Assembly: GCA_001766655.1 (NCBI GenBank)
Contig: MJCC01000013.1
Coordinates: forward strand, 465,642 to 529,641
Direction of reading: 5' to 3'
From: Phytomonas francai
Lineage: Eukaryota > Euglenozoa > Kinetoplastea > Trypanosomatida > Trypanosomatidae
DNA length: 64,000 nt
Shown: positions 28,504-39,200 of the stretch, in pieces
Layout of the letters: each line of letters begins with the position of its first letter
Numbering within the stretch: the stretch's first letter is position 1
Made by a program: the position numbers and the translations under genes
Notes under the pieces: generated by a model
Told to the model about the DNA's origin: nothing
The model's input: only the letters and a program-made list of their open reading frames with translations
Database searches by the model: none

Positions 28504-30612
28504 TCAGTGGTTGGTATCCTTGAATAACTCTTCAATGATGTCATGGTATCTGCTATCTATTTCGCTTCTTCGAAGCTTAAGGCTGGGTGTCATAATCCCA
28601 TTATCTGGTGTCCACTCATCATCCAATACGTAGACACGCTTTACGCACTCAAAGGACTTCAGACCACTTTTTTTCCCTAGCTCTCCAAGTGACTCCACCA
28701 CCAGCGCGCAAAATTTCGAGTTATTTAAAAGTTCCTTATATTCAACGTTGATTTTATGATTCTGAGCGAATTCCTCTGCTCGGTCCTTTTGAGTACATAT
28801 AAGAGCGCAGATGTAGTTTCTGTGAGGGTGAACCACAACACAGACGCAGTTGTTGACGACTAGTGCATGATTGGCGTAAATCGACTCGAGGGTTTCGAGC
28901 GCAATGTACTCCCCCAGAGAGTTTTTTGCCAGCGCTTTAATGCGTCCGACCAGAGAAACACGACCTTTGCTGTCGATGCTACCCACATCGCCCGTGTGGA
29001 ACCATCCGTCCTCATCGATGGCCTCTTTGGTAAGATCCTCTTGCTTGTAGTATCCCTTGAAGAGAAAAGGTCCACGCAGGCAGATCTCTCCACGGGGTTC
29101 AGGCTTATCTGTGTGCTTGTAGTCCTCGACGTCGACCAGCTTAAGCTCGACCGACCTCATCAATTTTCCAACGCGACTTGCTGTGAGATCACCTAGCATT
29201 TGTGTGGCGCCACAGCAAACCGTTTCAGTGAGACCCCAGCCCTGAACAATGAGCGGAGTCCCGAAAACAACGTTGACGAACTCCTGTGTTGTCGATGAGA
29301 GCGGACCACCGCCGGAAAGCATGCCGTACAAATTTCCACCCAGCATTTCAGAAACCTTTGAAAAGACCCACTTATTCCAGTACGGTGTTTCCTTACCTTT
29401 GAGAAGTGCTTTTCGCCGACTTTGGTATGCCCTCTTGAAGATGGCATGGCGGATGGTGCCCGGTTTTGGCAGCCTCCCCTCTATCGTCTTTCGAATGGTA
29501 TCGAAGACACGCGGTACCCCAATGATCGTCACCGGTTTGTATTCTCGTAGATCACCATGGGGAATGGCGAATTTATCCGTCAACGTCCACGGCGAACTAA
29601 AACAAACGACCAAACCAAGGTCCAGACATATATTCACAATAGAGAACTCCAAAATGTGTGCCAGTGGAAGGTAGGCGCAGTACGTCGCGCCAAGAGTACT
29701 CTTTGTGTATAAAGCCAGTAACCGTTCTTTGAGAATTGATATCCCTGCTGACAGGCTGCCATGAGTGTGTACGATTCCCTTTGGGTCACCCATGGTTCCA
29801 CTGGTGAACATCACAAGCGACTCTTGTTTTTTGTCGTCAGGGATAAAAATCGGGGTATCATGCATCGTCTGACCTTTCTCTAAAATGTCCTTCCAGGCGA
29901 CTGCCTTGAAATCACCCAAATCAATATCGTCAGGAAGGTTGTCGAGATATATAATTATTGGTGACATGCCATGCTGCTCGAGCAGTTTGATTAACAATGG
30001 GATAATTTTTGCATTGCAAATAATCGCCGCGCTCTCAGTTTTGCCCAACACACGTAGCAGCGCATTTTCGCCAAGGTTGAGGTAAACCGTCGAGGGGAGC
30101 ATATTTTGCATCCAAATGCCATAGATGCTAACCATCCACTCCCAACGTGTGTTTTCATGGATGGAAACCACGTCGTGTGGTTTGAGGCCCAAGGTTAGTA
30201 AGCCTCTGCCAAAACTTACCATAAGGTTCCACATCTCCTTGTATGTTGTATTCTGACGAGGTCCACAGTGGTAGTATTCAAAAACTTTGGGCTTACCATT
30301 CTCGTCCGACGTGGTGCGTTTTTCGATTTTTATAATTTCGCGTTTTGAGAATGCGATGTGATCGGGGCTTTCCTCTGCGCGTTGCTTAATGCACTCGATC
30401 CTGTTGGGGCCATCCAAATACTCTTTAGCCGCCGCGGTCTGCTTCTCCGCGTCGAAACCAGTGAAAAGGTATGTGGGACTACTGTCAGTGGTTTCTGTCC
30501 CCAGCTGAAGGGTTGACCCGCTACAATTTTGTACGTAGTCTTGGATAATGGGATGCGGCTGCATGGTGCAATAATTGCAAAGGTTCATAATGGAAGAAAT
30601 TGCAGCTTCCAT
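28504..30612 (-). CDS. Long-chain fatty acyl-CoA synthetase (array copy B)
   Basis: 702 aa from an ATG at 30612. Adenylation motifs are present: FTSGTMGDPKGIVHTHGS, with Met for the second Thr of the usual SGTTG, then QGWGLTETVC, GWFHTGDVG and VGRIKALAKNSLGEYIALE. The N-terminus MEAAISSIMNLCNYC lacks the Gly2 seen in copies A and C, so any membrane attachment must differ. Residues about 488-602 come from the 345-bp tract shared exactly with copy A. Outside it, for example at the C-terminus, the protein is clearly distinct, so the copies are old duplicates partly homogenised. It follows copy C and precedes threonine aldolase in transcription order. Confidence 0.95.
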   Translation of the reverse strand: MEAAISSIMNLCNYCTMQPHPIIQDYVQNCSGSTLQLGTETTDSSPTYLFTGFDAEKQTAAAKEYLDGPNRIECIKQRAEESPDHIAFSKREIIKIEKRTTSDENGKPKVFEYYHCGPRQNTTYKEMWNLMVSFGRGLLTLGLKPHDVVSIHENTRWEWMVSIYGIWMQNMLPSTVYLNLGENALLRVLGKTESAAIICNAKIIPLLIKLLEQHGMSPIIIYLDNLPDDIDLGDFKAVAWKDILEKGQTMHDTPIFIPDDKKQESLVMFTSGTMGDPKGIVHTHGSLSAGISILKERLLALYTKSTLGATYCAYLPLAHILEFSIVNICLDLGLVVCFSSPWTLTDKFAIPHGDLREYKPVTIIGVPRVFDTIRKTIEGRLPKPGTIRHAIFKRAYQSRRKALLKGKETPYWNKWVFSKVSEMLGGNLYGMLSGGGPLSSTTQEFVNVVFGTPLIVQGWGLTETVCCGATQMLGDLTASRVGKLMRSVELKLVDVEDYKHTDKPEPRGEICLRGPFLFKGYYKQEDLTKEAIDEDGWFHTGDVGSIDSKGRVSLVGRIKALAKNSLGEYIALETLESIYANHALVVNNCVCVVVHPHRNYICALICTQKDRAEEFAQNHKINVEYKELLNNSKFCALVVESLGELGKKSGLKSFECVKRVYVLDDEWTPDNGIMTPSLKLRRSEIDSRYHDIIEELFKDTNH
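28804..29148 (-). repeat. 345-bp tract identical to 23616-23960 (gene-conversion tract, copy B)
   Basis: Base-for-base identical to the matching segment of synthetase copy A, with sharp boundaries. It encodes about 115 identical residues in two otherwise divergent proteins. Confidence 0.93.
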
Positions 30613-32081
30613 TTTTATATTTTTATCGATTTTCAGAATACAAACTACTTGTGTTTTGTGCGCAATAAGAAAAGCTTGACTTAAAGAGTAATAAGTGATA
30701 AAGAGAAATACGTGTCTTGAGAGGGAGGTAGAAGATGGAAAATCAACGACACACTTTTAGTGTTCATGATTACTTTTCACTCTCAATCAATTTCATTGAT
30801 AATGCTAAGGTTATATTTTAAATAACTAACGTACTCAGTGTCATATATATATATATATATATAGATAGATAGATAAGGTGGCCCTCAACGCCTCAAAGAG
30901 AATGCTTGCAGGTGTAAAATAATGCTGTGGTTGAATTCAAAAACGCATAGCTCACTTCTCCATTTTTTAATAAATGTTGTTCTCAGTAATCTTTTTATTG
31001 TATAAACATGAGCCTTCCTATCAGAACCTTTTTTTCCTGGCACGCATTGACAAACCTCACACACGCTCCAGCGTACGCATGATCTTGAACTAGCTCGAAA
31101 GACCACTGCACTTATGATATTTCAAGTTCAGTGATTGGGCAGGTGACTCGGGTGAGGTATGCTCGTCGTCCTATACAAGGAGAGTGCTCTGTCCTCGAGC
31201 GCTCTCAGCTCCATAGCGCTGCTGCCGCTCGTCGGAAGTGATGACCGTTTCGCTGCGTACTTAATTGTACCTCGTGCTTTATATATAAGACCGAAAAGTA
31301 CTTCAGTACACCCCAAAGAGACACAAGGAAAAAGAGACTGGTATGATTTCATTTTACAGAGAGTGACAGTTGACCACTATTAGAGCCCCTCATCATTATT
31401 TACATTTTTTTCCAAAATTAGCGATCCCCTTAGTTTTACTTATTAGTTTCTAAAGTAGCGTACTTGATTATACCATGTACGCATATTAATATTTGCAGAA
31501 ATGATTATTATTATCTCACTTATTTTAATCATGCATATAAGTGATTTTTTTTAGTGTAGTATTCACTTACTTTTCAAAAAGTAAGCAATAATCAAACAAA
31601 CAACGTTTCTTATCACAACACACAAGACTCGTTCATTTCATAAATACTCTGAAATTCATTAGTAACGCAATTGATCGCATCTCCTCACCCTTCTTTTCCA
31701 CTCTGTCTATAAACAATCGCTCTTTAGTACAATGTTTTTATAGGGCTCGGGAAAAAATTAATGGAAAAAATTGGGGGAACCCAGACAAGCTATGCTTTGT
31801 CTGGGGGTATAGTTGTATTATATATTTATCTATAGATTGATAGATAGATATTGATGAAACGCAACAAAAAAAGTAGTTGGGTAGAAGCACTGACCAATGT
31901 AGAGGAAACGAGTAATTGTATATACGTACTTTCAAAAATAAATAAAAAATAATACGCATAGTGTTTTATTTATCCTTCATAGTATCCCTTTACTGTTAAC
32001 ACATATCAATGACTCATAAAAATAAGTCCGAAAGAAGTATCAGAGAGTACTGATTTGGGGTCCTTTTATTTTGAACGACAT
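30613..32081. other. Long AT-rich intergenic region with microsatellites
   Basis: It contains a TA run passing into GATA units (about 30844-30875) and further GATA-like units near 31826-31850. The part around 31120-31290 is less AT-rich but has no supported frame. Confidence 0.55.
30844..30875. repeat. TA/GATA microsatellite
   Basis: A TA dinucleotide run followed by about three GATA units, in the spacer upstream of synthetase copy B. Confidence 0.85.
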
Positions 32082-34169
32082 TTAATCGGAAAAGAGTTCA
32101 CGAATAGTGTCAGTGTAGTGTTTCTCAATACCAGAGCGACGAATTTTCGATGTGGCCGTCAGAAGTCCATTCTCAGCTGTCCACTCGTCACTCAGGATAC
32201 GCACTCGCTTGACATGCTCGAAGCCCATCTTTCCTTCCTTCTTGGCGAGGTCAACCATGGAAGTCGTGACGACGTCTAGGAATTCTGGGTTCGTCAAGAT
32301 GCTAGGCCAGGAGCCAGAGATGTTCTTTGCCTTGGCGAAGTCCATTGCCTTGGCCTCATCCGTCAGAACCAACGCACAAATATAGGGCTTCTGCGCATCT
32401 ACCAAAATGCACACGCCGTTAGCGATCGCGATGGGGTGCTGACAGTAGAGCGCCTCGAGGCTCTCAAGTGCGATGTACTCGCCAAGAATATTTTTTGCGA
32501 GTCCCTTGATGCGGCCTATAATACGCATGTTCCCGTCCTTTGCATCGAACTCGGCAATATCGCCAGTGCGCAGCCAGCCATCTGGTAGCAGCACCTCTTT
32601 AGTTAGCTCTGGCTGCTTGTAGTATCCTTTGAAGACGAACTTACCGCGCAGTAGCAACTCACCGCGCGGGTTCGGCTTGTCTGTGTGCTTGTACTCATCA
32701 ACATCAAGCAGCCGGGCCTCAAGACCTTTCAGTAGTTGCCCGGCAGCGCAATCAAACTCGCCGAATTGCTGAACGCTCGCATTGCAGACAGTCTCCGTCA
32801 TGCCGTAGCCCTGGGCCAAGGGCGCCCCAAGCACCACGTCCAGCCACTCCTGAGTTTTGTCGGCGATAGGGGCGCCACCACAACAGATGCCACGCATCCG
32901 ACCACCCCAAAGCGCGCGTGTGGCCTTGAAAACGACATTATTCCAGTACGGGGTGTCCTTTCCTATTTTAAGCGCCTTGAGTCGGCTTTGGTATGCGGTA
33001 TCAAAGATGCGCCGCTTGAGCGTGCCCGGCGGCGGCATGAGTCCCTCCACGGTCTTTTTGATCGTCTCGAACACACGCGGCACGCCGATCAACATGAAGG
33101 GTTTGAAGAGAGTGATGTCCCCACACGGCTTCGTGTAGGTGTCTGTCAACGTCCTCGGGGTGCCAAAGCACAACATAGCACCCCTCAGGAGCATGATATT
33201 CTCACATACGAACTCAAAAATATGTGCCGACGGAAGGTATGCTACGTAACTATCCCCTTTCTTTTCGCCAACAAGCTCTGAAAGCCGATCATTGATGCTG
33301 TGGATGCCGTGGGTTAGAGAACCTATGGTATGCTCGACGCCTTTCGGGTTTCCCACCGTGCCGCTGGTATACATGACAAGCACGCTGGTATCATTATCAG
33401 TTGGTATACTAAAGGGCACAGTGCTTGACATTCCTTTCTGAACCACATCTGTCCATGCGTAGACCTGATAGTCGGACAGATCCGCAGTCCCAGTCAGTTC
33501 ATCAAGGTAGATGATCACTTTCGTGGGTACATCCTCGTCAAAGATCTTTACCAGCCTCTCAATGTTCTTCCCATTGCACACTATCGCGCTGCACATGGTC
33601 TCCTTTAGGGCGTAGTGAAGTGCATCGACACCGAGGTTCGAGTAAACGGTGATCCCAACCATATCTTGCGTCCAAAGCCCGAGCATACTTGTGAGCCACT
33701 CCCAGCGAGTTTCTTCATAAATGGCAACCCTGCTCATTTTCTCAACCCCGATTTCCACCAGGCCCCTGCCAAATGCCAAGATGAGATTCCATAATTCATT
33801 GTACGAAATTTGGATAGGCTCACCCATGTGTGCATACTCCCAGACCCTCTCCTTGCCTTTCTCGTCGACTTTTTTTTCCTTAGTTATTTTTTTAATTTTT
33901 CTGTAGGAAATGACCTTCTGCGTGGCCCGTTCTTTGCATTTGCGCTCCAGAGACTGGAGGATATTCTCCGAACGATAGAGATCTTCACATAAAGACTTGT
34001 GCTCTTCATCAGTAACTCGGGAATAGCGGTAAATGCCACTACGGTCAGCCTCATCCGGAGTCACTTTCTCGTTAATAGTACCGTATGTTATACGTCTCGC
34101 GTAGCACTCAGTGTCCTTGAGGGAGGTGTTATTCCTCCATTTCATAGCAGAAATCACACAGCCTCCCAT
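32082..34169 (-). CDS. Long-chain fatty acyl-CoA synthetase (array copy C)
   Basis: 695 aa from an ATG at 34169. The adenylation core is intact: YTSGTVGNPKGVEHTIGS, AQGYGMTETVC, KGYYKQPELTKE, GWLRTGDIAEFD and IGRIKGLAKNILGEYIALE. The N-terminus MGGCVISAMKW repeats the MGGCVIS of copy A, again a possible dual-acylation signal. It does not share the converted 345-bp tract and is the first transcribed member of the array. It probably differs from A and B in chain-length preference, as T. brucei ACS1-4 do, but sequence alone does not show how. Confidence 0.95.
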   Translation of the reverse strand: MGGCVISAMKWRNNTSLKDTECYARRITYGTINEKVTPDEADRSGIYRYSRVTDEEHKSLCEDLYRSENILQSLERKCKERATQKVISYRKIKKITKEKKVDEKGKERVWEYAHMGEPIQISYNELWNLILAFGRGLVEIGVEKMSRVAIYEETRWEWLTSMLGLWTQDMVGITVYSNLGVDALHYALKETMCSAIVCNGKNIERLVKIFDEDVPTKVIIYLDELTGTADLSDYQVYAWTDVVQKGMSSTVPFSIPTDNDTSVLVMYTSGTVGNPKGVEHTIGSLTHGIHSINDRLSELVGEKKGDSYVAYLPSAHIFEFVCENIMLLRGAMLCFGTPRTLTDTYTKPCGDITLFKPFMLIGVPRVFETIKKTVEGLMPPPGTLKRRIFDTAYQSRLKALKIGKDTPYWNNVVFKATRALWGGRMRGICCGGAPIADKTQEWLDVVLGAPLAQGYGMTETVCNASVQQFGEFDCAAGQLLKGLEARLLDVDEYKHTDKPNPRGELLLRGKFVFKGYYKQPELTKEVLLPDGWLRTGDIAEFDAKDGNMRIIGRIKGLAKNILGEYIALESLEALYCQHPIAIANGVCILVDAQKPYICALVLTDEAKAMDFAKAKNISGSWPSILTNPEFLDVVTTSMVDLAKKEGKMGFEHVKRVRILSDEWTAENGLLTATSKIRRSGIEKHYTDTIRELFSD

Positions 34170-36233
34170 TTGTCAACCCCTTTTACTAGTTTTTCCTTTT
34201 CACTTCGTGAAACACGACAATATTCAGGGGGCAAGACGGGGTTCTCTTATCTGTTTAGAACTGAAGGTTCGACACGCTTATGTTTCCCTTTTTGAGTCCT
34301 TCTCCTTTTTTTTTCTTTTTCTATACGTAAGAATATCCATATACAAGGTGCATGAAACGAATTTTTTTTTTAAATGGGTATCAAACAAATGAAGGTGGTT
34401 AGCTTAAGAGTTACTAAAGGAGAAACTCTCCAAATATACATAACATTTAGTCATTTGTAGTGCACTTTTCTCATTCATGAGTATTAACCAATTTTAGAAA
34501 AATACAACGATAAAAGGTAAGGATTAATTATATATAGTTATTCTTGTATCATAAATGAGTCTTATTTCTCTTGTGAGAATAGCTCACTAATAATATATTG
34601 GTATTCAAATAACCAGACGAATTACGAGAGGATACACAGCCGCACAAATGTTGCACAAAAAGCGTTAAAAGTTATGCCAAATAACCATAGTCCATCTTAA
34701 TGACCCCTTTAAACTGGTCAAACAGCATCGAGGGAAAAAAGGATACAACATATGTAATTTCCCCGTTTCGTCAAAAACAGCGTGCTACAATATTACTAAT
34801 AGCGTTTTTAAAAATCATAAATATATTTGAGATTATCTTCTTGTTTGGATTTCTAAATCATGCCTTCTAGCCGATACAGTCAATAAAGATTGTTTATTAT
34901 TCTTTTAAAGAGCTTTTACACAAATAATTTCATCCATATAATAATATGATCCACTTTTAGTCATGTGATTCAGAGAGAGGGCTCGCTTATATTATTATAT
35001 ACATATGTATGTATGTATATATATATTATATTTTCTTGGACTCTTCTATAGACTTAACAGTTAGAGTCAAAGTCCCTCAATCACTAGTCAAACAAGCTGA
35101 CAATGCAATGTGACGGAAATCGTGGGAAAGACAGAGTATTAACACAGGGCGGAGCATGACGGTATTACTGCCAAGCTGTGAGTGTGTGTTTTAAAAGAGA
35201 GCAAAATAGTATTATCAAGTTATGTTAAAACAAAGGCTTACTCTTCTTTTTTTTTCCAATATCCTGCTGTATTTAACACCTGCATGCAAATTAATGACAA
35301 CGGGCTTATCATACATGAAGAAATTATACACCCTGTTGAAAGCGGTAAGCTATCCCATTTCCCCCTTTTGACCTAGTTTTCCGTATGTACATGTTTACAA
35401 ATGTAAAAGTGTTTTCACTCTCTTCAACTACATTTTTGCTATGATGTTCCTTGAATCAAGATACATGCAGATTGGGAATACATTATGGCAGATCCATACA
35501 CATGACAAAGGCAAGGATCAAATTTGTAAGCAATAATGAAGGGAATCAACGTATGACCCATCCCATTCCTACCCAGACGAGTATAGCAGAGTGATAGCTG
35601 GACGAAGCAAACAGATAAACAGAAACGCATTTTTCCCTCTTATCGCTACAGCAGATCCACAGAATTATATTTGTTTACTTTCTCTTTCTTCCAAAAGACA
35701 TCGTTTATGGGTCTAGGGAAGTGGAGCGGGACACCTAACACCACCTGCACTACCATGGTAGCTAAAACATTCAAAATATTATACCCTTGTTTTTCCAGCT
35801 GTCCCTACTATCACCACATAATAAATCAGTATGATTGTACCATTGCAATATATAGTTGATTAAAAAAAAGAGCTGGGTAATTTCACGGATAGATTTGTCA
35901 TCGAAATGAATAGAGGTGTATAGAGGTGGAGTCACACACAAATCAAAAATATTATCGAGCTGATAGGCACATAACATATTTAATTTATCTTGTTCCTAAA
36001 TTTATCCTTTTTGTTACTGCTGCCAATGTCTATTGTTTCAGCAGGTTATTTGACCACCAACCGAAATGTTTAGCCAAGGTGAGGTCAGCATCATGGAATG
36101 GTAAATTTTTGAACCTCTCTTTTCTTATCAAAGCGGATACCATGTTTTTTTTTCAAATTTGCTCTTCTTTCTTCTTACTGTGAAGGTACCTTCACTTCTT
36201 TTTTTTTCCAGGCATTTGAAAAGCATCATACAC
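34170..36233. other. 2-kb AT-rich intergenic region
   Basis: The largest gene-free stretch in the minus unit. It contains short TA-rich repeats (about 34990-35030) and many small frames of AT-rich sequence without motifs on both strands. No tRNA or snRNA is recognised. It holds the 3' UTR of the capping-enzyme homologue and the leader of synthetase copy C. Confidence 0.55.
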
Positions 36234-39200
36234 TCACTGTTGACTGCACATGCCACTCTTCTTTGCAGCGGTATCGTTAACCTTTGAGCTAGAGTCTGAA
36301 TCCATTGGTGACACAACTAGTTTTTCAGCCTGCGGTGTGGGTATGCTGCTTCCGTTGGTTGGGTTGAATTGATCCTCCTTAACCTTATCAACATTCTTTG
36401 GGGATGTGGCCTTGGTCGGCTTATGGTTCAGCACCGGTGTGTCTATGTTGGACATCTGAACTTCGGCAACTGTTGTGGGCGCCTCGCAGGGGGGTTGGGG
36501 TATAGGATGAGGTGCCACGTCATCTTTTGGGCTAAATCCGTCACTTTCTTCTCTACACTGCGTGCTTCCGGCTTCTCCGGGGGTTTTCCTATGCCTCCTG
36601 GAGCTTCTCTTCTTTGAATCCGCCGGCGCGACAGGGTCTTGGCGTTCCACCGCCGTCTGCACCTTCTCTTGGGCGGCTGTGAAAGTCGCGTCTTTATTGT
36701 TTCGCCGCCTCTGTCTTCGGTTGTTCCTTTCCGTCTCCCCTTCGTCGGGTTGGTTGCTACTGTTGCCCATCGCACCTCCCTTCTGAGCGTGCGACTTACT
36801 TTCATTGTTTTGGCTGCACGCATGACAGACAAGGCTCCCTTTTTGGGCCCCCCGTGTCACGCGGTCGCCCGGACTGAACTCGCCGCAGGAGATGCAGAAT
36901 CCGTAGCCGGTTTTCGCCCAGCAGGAGTAGCAGTAGTACTTCTGGTCTCTCTTATCCATGCGAAGGTCGTCGCGCTGCTTTTTGTGGTGGCACTCGGCGC
37001 AATGGTAGTTGCGGGGGACTGGCGGGCTCGCTGCTTTCGCACTCGCCTCCTTAAGCGGGCCCGCGCTCTTGGGATCGGATGGCACCACCGCGGGGGCCGT
37101 CGCCAGTGCTGCCGGGGGCTTCTCCTCTGCACCTCCTTTGCGCACGATGTGGAGGGAGGGCACGATGCTCGCCAGCAGCTGCAGCTGCGAGGGCGACGGG
37201 GCCTCCGTCGTGGGGACGACAGCCTGCGCCGCACTCCGCGCGAGCATCTCCGACGCCTTAGGAAAGTGGACGCCGAGGGAGAAGTCCTGGGAAGCGGGGG
37301 TATGCGTGGGTAGCCGGGACTCGGGCCCCTCCGGCCCCATCCGAGACGTGGCGATGCCGTAGGACGGTGGGGGCGTCGCCTTAACCGGGTCCGCAGGCGG
37401 AGCCAACTGGATCTCCGACTCCACCACCTGCTCCGCGATCAACCACGACACGAACTGCGCGCGGGAGATCAGGCAGGAGTGGAGCAGCTCTTTCACGTCG
37501 TGGAGGTAGTCGGGGCGCACGAGGTCGTAACGGATGCGGCTGAAGGCCCAAGTCTGCTGAGGGCCTCCCTGGAGGCGACAGGTGATGATGCTTCCCTGGA
37601 CAATATCGGTGTGGCGGACGTCGACAGTGGCGGACTCGTACTGCACGTACTTCTTTTCAAACTTGTCATATACCTCAAGGGCGTAGGTGCGGCATGGGGG
37701 CTCGTGGGGGTTGTCCACGCCATGACGGTGTCTAGGCGTAGCATCTAACCTATTTTGAGGCGTAGTGTTGTCCTTATTTGAGGACTCAAAGGATGGTTCC
37801 TGGTTATCCTGCACACGGATGAGGCGTCCTACACGAAAGTCTACCGTTATCAAGTCGGGCGGGCGCCAGAGCAGTATATGATCAGCCCGGTGAAGTAGCT
37901 GGGTAGGCTGCAACACGAGACCTTCGTTAGAGTATTCCTCAGAGTCTAAGAGGTTCAGTGCGTTGGAAAGCTTGAGTGTGGGTTGGTGCGCAATCAAACA
38001 GTCGACATCATCTGAAAAACTCACTTTTTCTTCGGGGAGTAAATAGTTTTTGAGAATCGCCTGACGTTCATCCCACAACATGCGCATGGAGATATTGTTT
38101 GATGGCTTTTTTTTCTCGCTCCAAAAGATGACGTCGTAGACAAGAAAGATTTCCTTGCGACGATTTCGCGTAAAACGCGTAAGAATACCTTCTAAAACAA
38201 AGGAAGCAATATTGTCGAGACTTTTCCCAATCCAAGGTTTCCCTGTCATGAGGAGCACCGCCCGCATATGCGGCGGGATCAAGTACATATTTTCGTTCAC
38301 ATAGAGCAAGAGGTAGTGAGTACCTTCCGGTTTTCTTCGAACGCCGTAATGCGTCTTAATGGAGTTCAGACGCGCCTTATCGGTCATATCTTTTGTTGTA
38401 AAAGGCACTAATTGAGTAGAGGTTGGGAACTGAAAACCTCGCACACTGACGCACTCAAACAGCGCGGTCATGACGCGATAGTACTCCTCATAAGAGTCTG
38501 CAATGATATTTGCATGCGATTCTTCGTAGTAATGGGTACGAATCCCCTTCGTTGTGGGCTGGGCGCAGAAGCCCAGAGCCATTGTGCGTAGGTTCTGAAC
38601 CACTTCCTTTGGGCTTTTAGAGGCGTCTACAACACGATACATAGATGCCATCTTCGCCAGACTCGCGACTCGTGCGTGGATGACATGGTGGTACTTGAGC
38701 TTTTCGCGGAGGTCATCACCCCCACCCATGCGCTGAATAAGGGTCTCATCGTCCGTGCATTCCATGCCAATGATGCCTACAAAAGGGATGCTCTTCACAT
38801 GAAGAAGCATTGTAAGATAGAAAAGGTCCTCAATACCTCTTAAATTTTTGTCAATTATGAGACCCTTAATGGTGCGGTGCTGTTTCTGCTGCTCTAGGAG
38901 CGCATCCAGGCGCTTACTGAGTGCGTCAAACACGTCTTTTGTCTTCTCCCACAGAGAGCGCTTCGTGGGCCCCTCTGGTAGAAAATCTGCACCAGAAAAG
39001 AAAGTCCAACCTAAGCCATCTGCCTTAAGGCTGTCAACAAGCTCACGGCCTAGGGTTGTTTTACCCACCGCAGGCGGGCCGGAGAGCAGTACACAGGAAA
39101 ACTTAGGCGGTTCCTTGGAGTTGAGAGCCGCCAATGAGGCGTTACCGATGCTTACCTTGGCCTGTTGAGGCGGCAATGGCTGCGGAAAGCTCGTGTGCGG

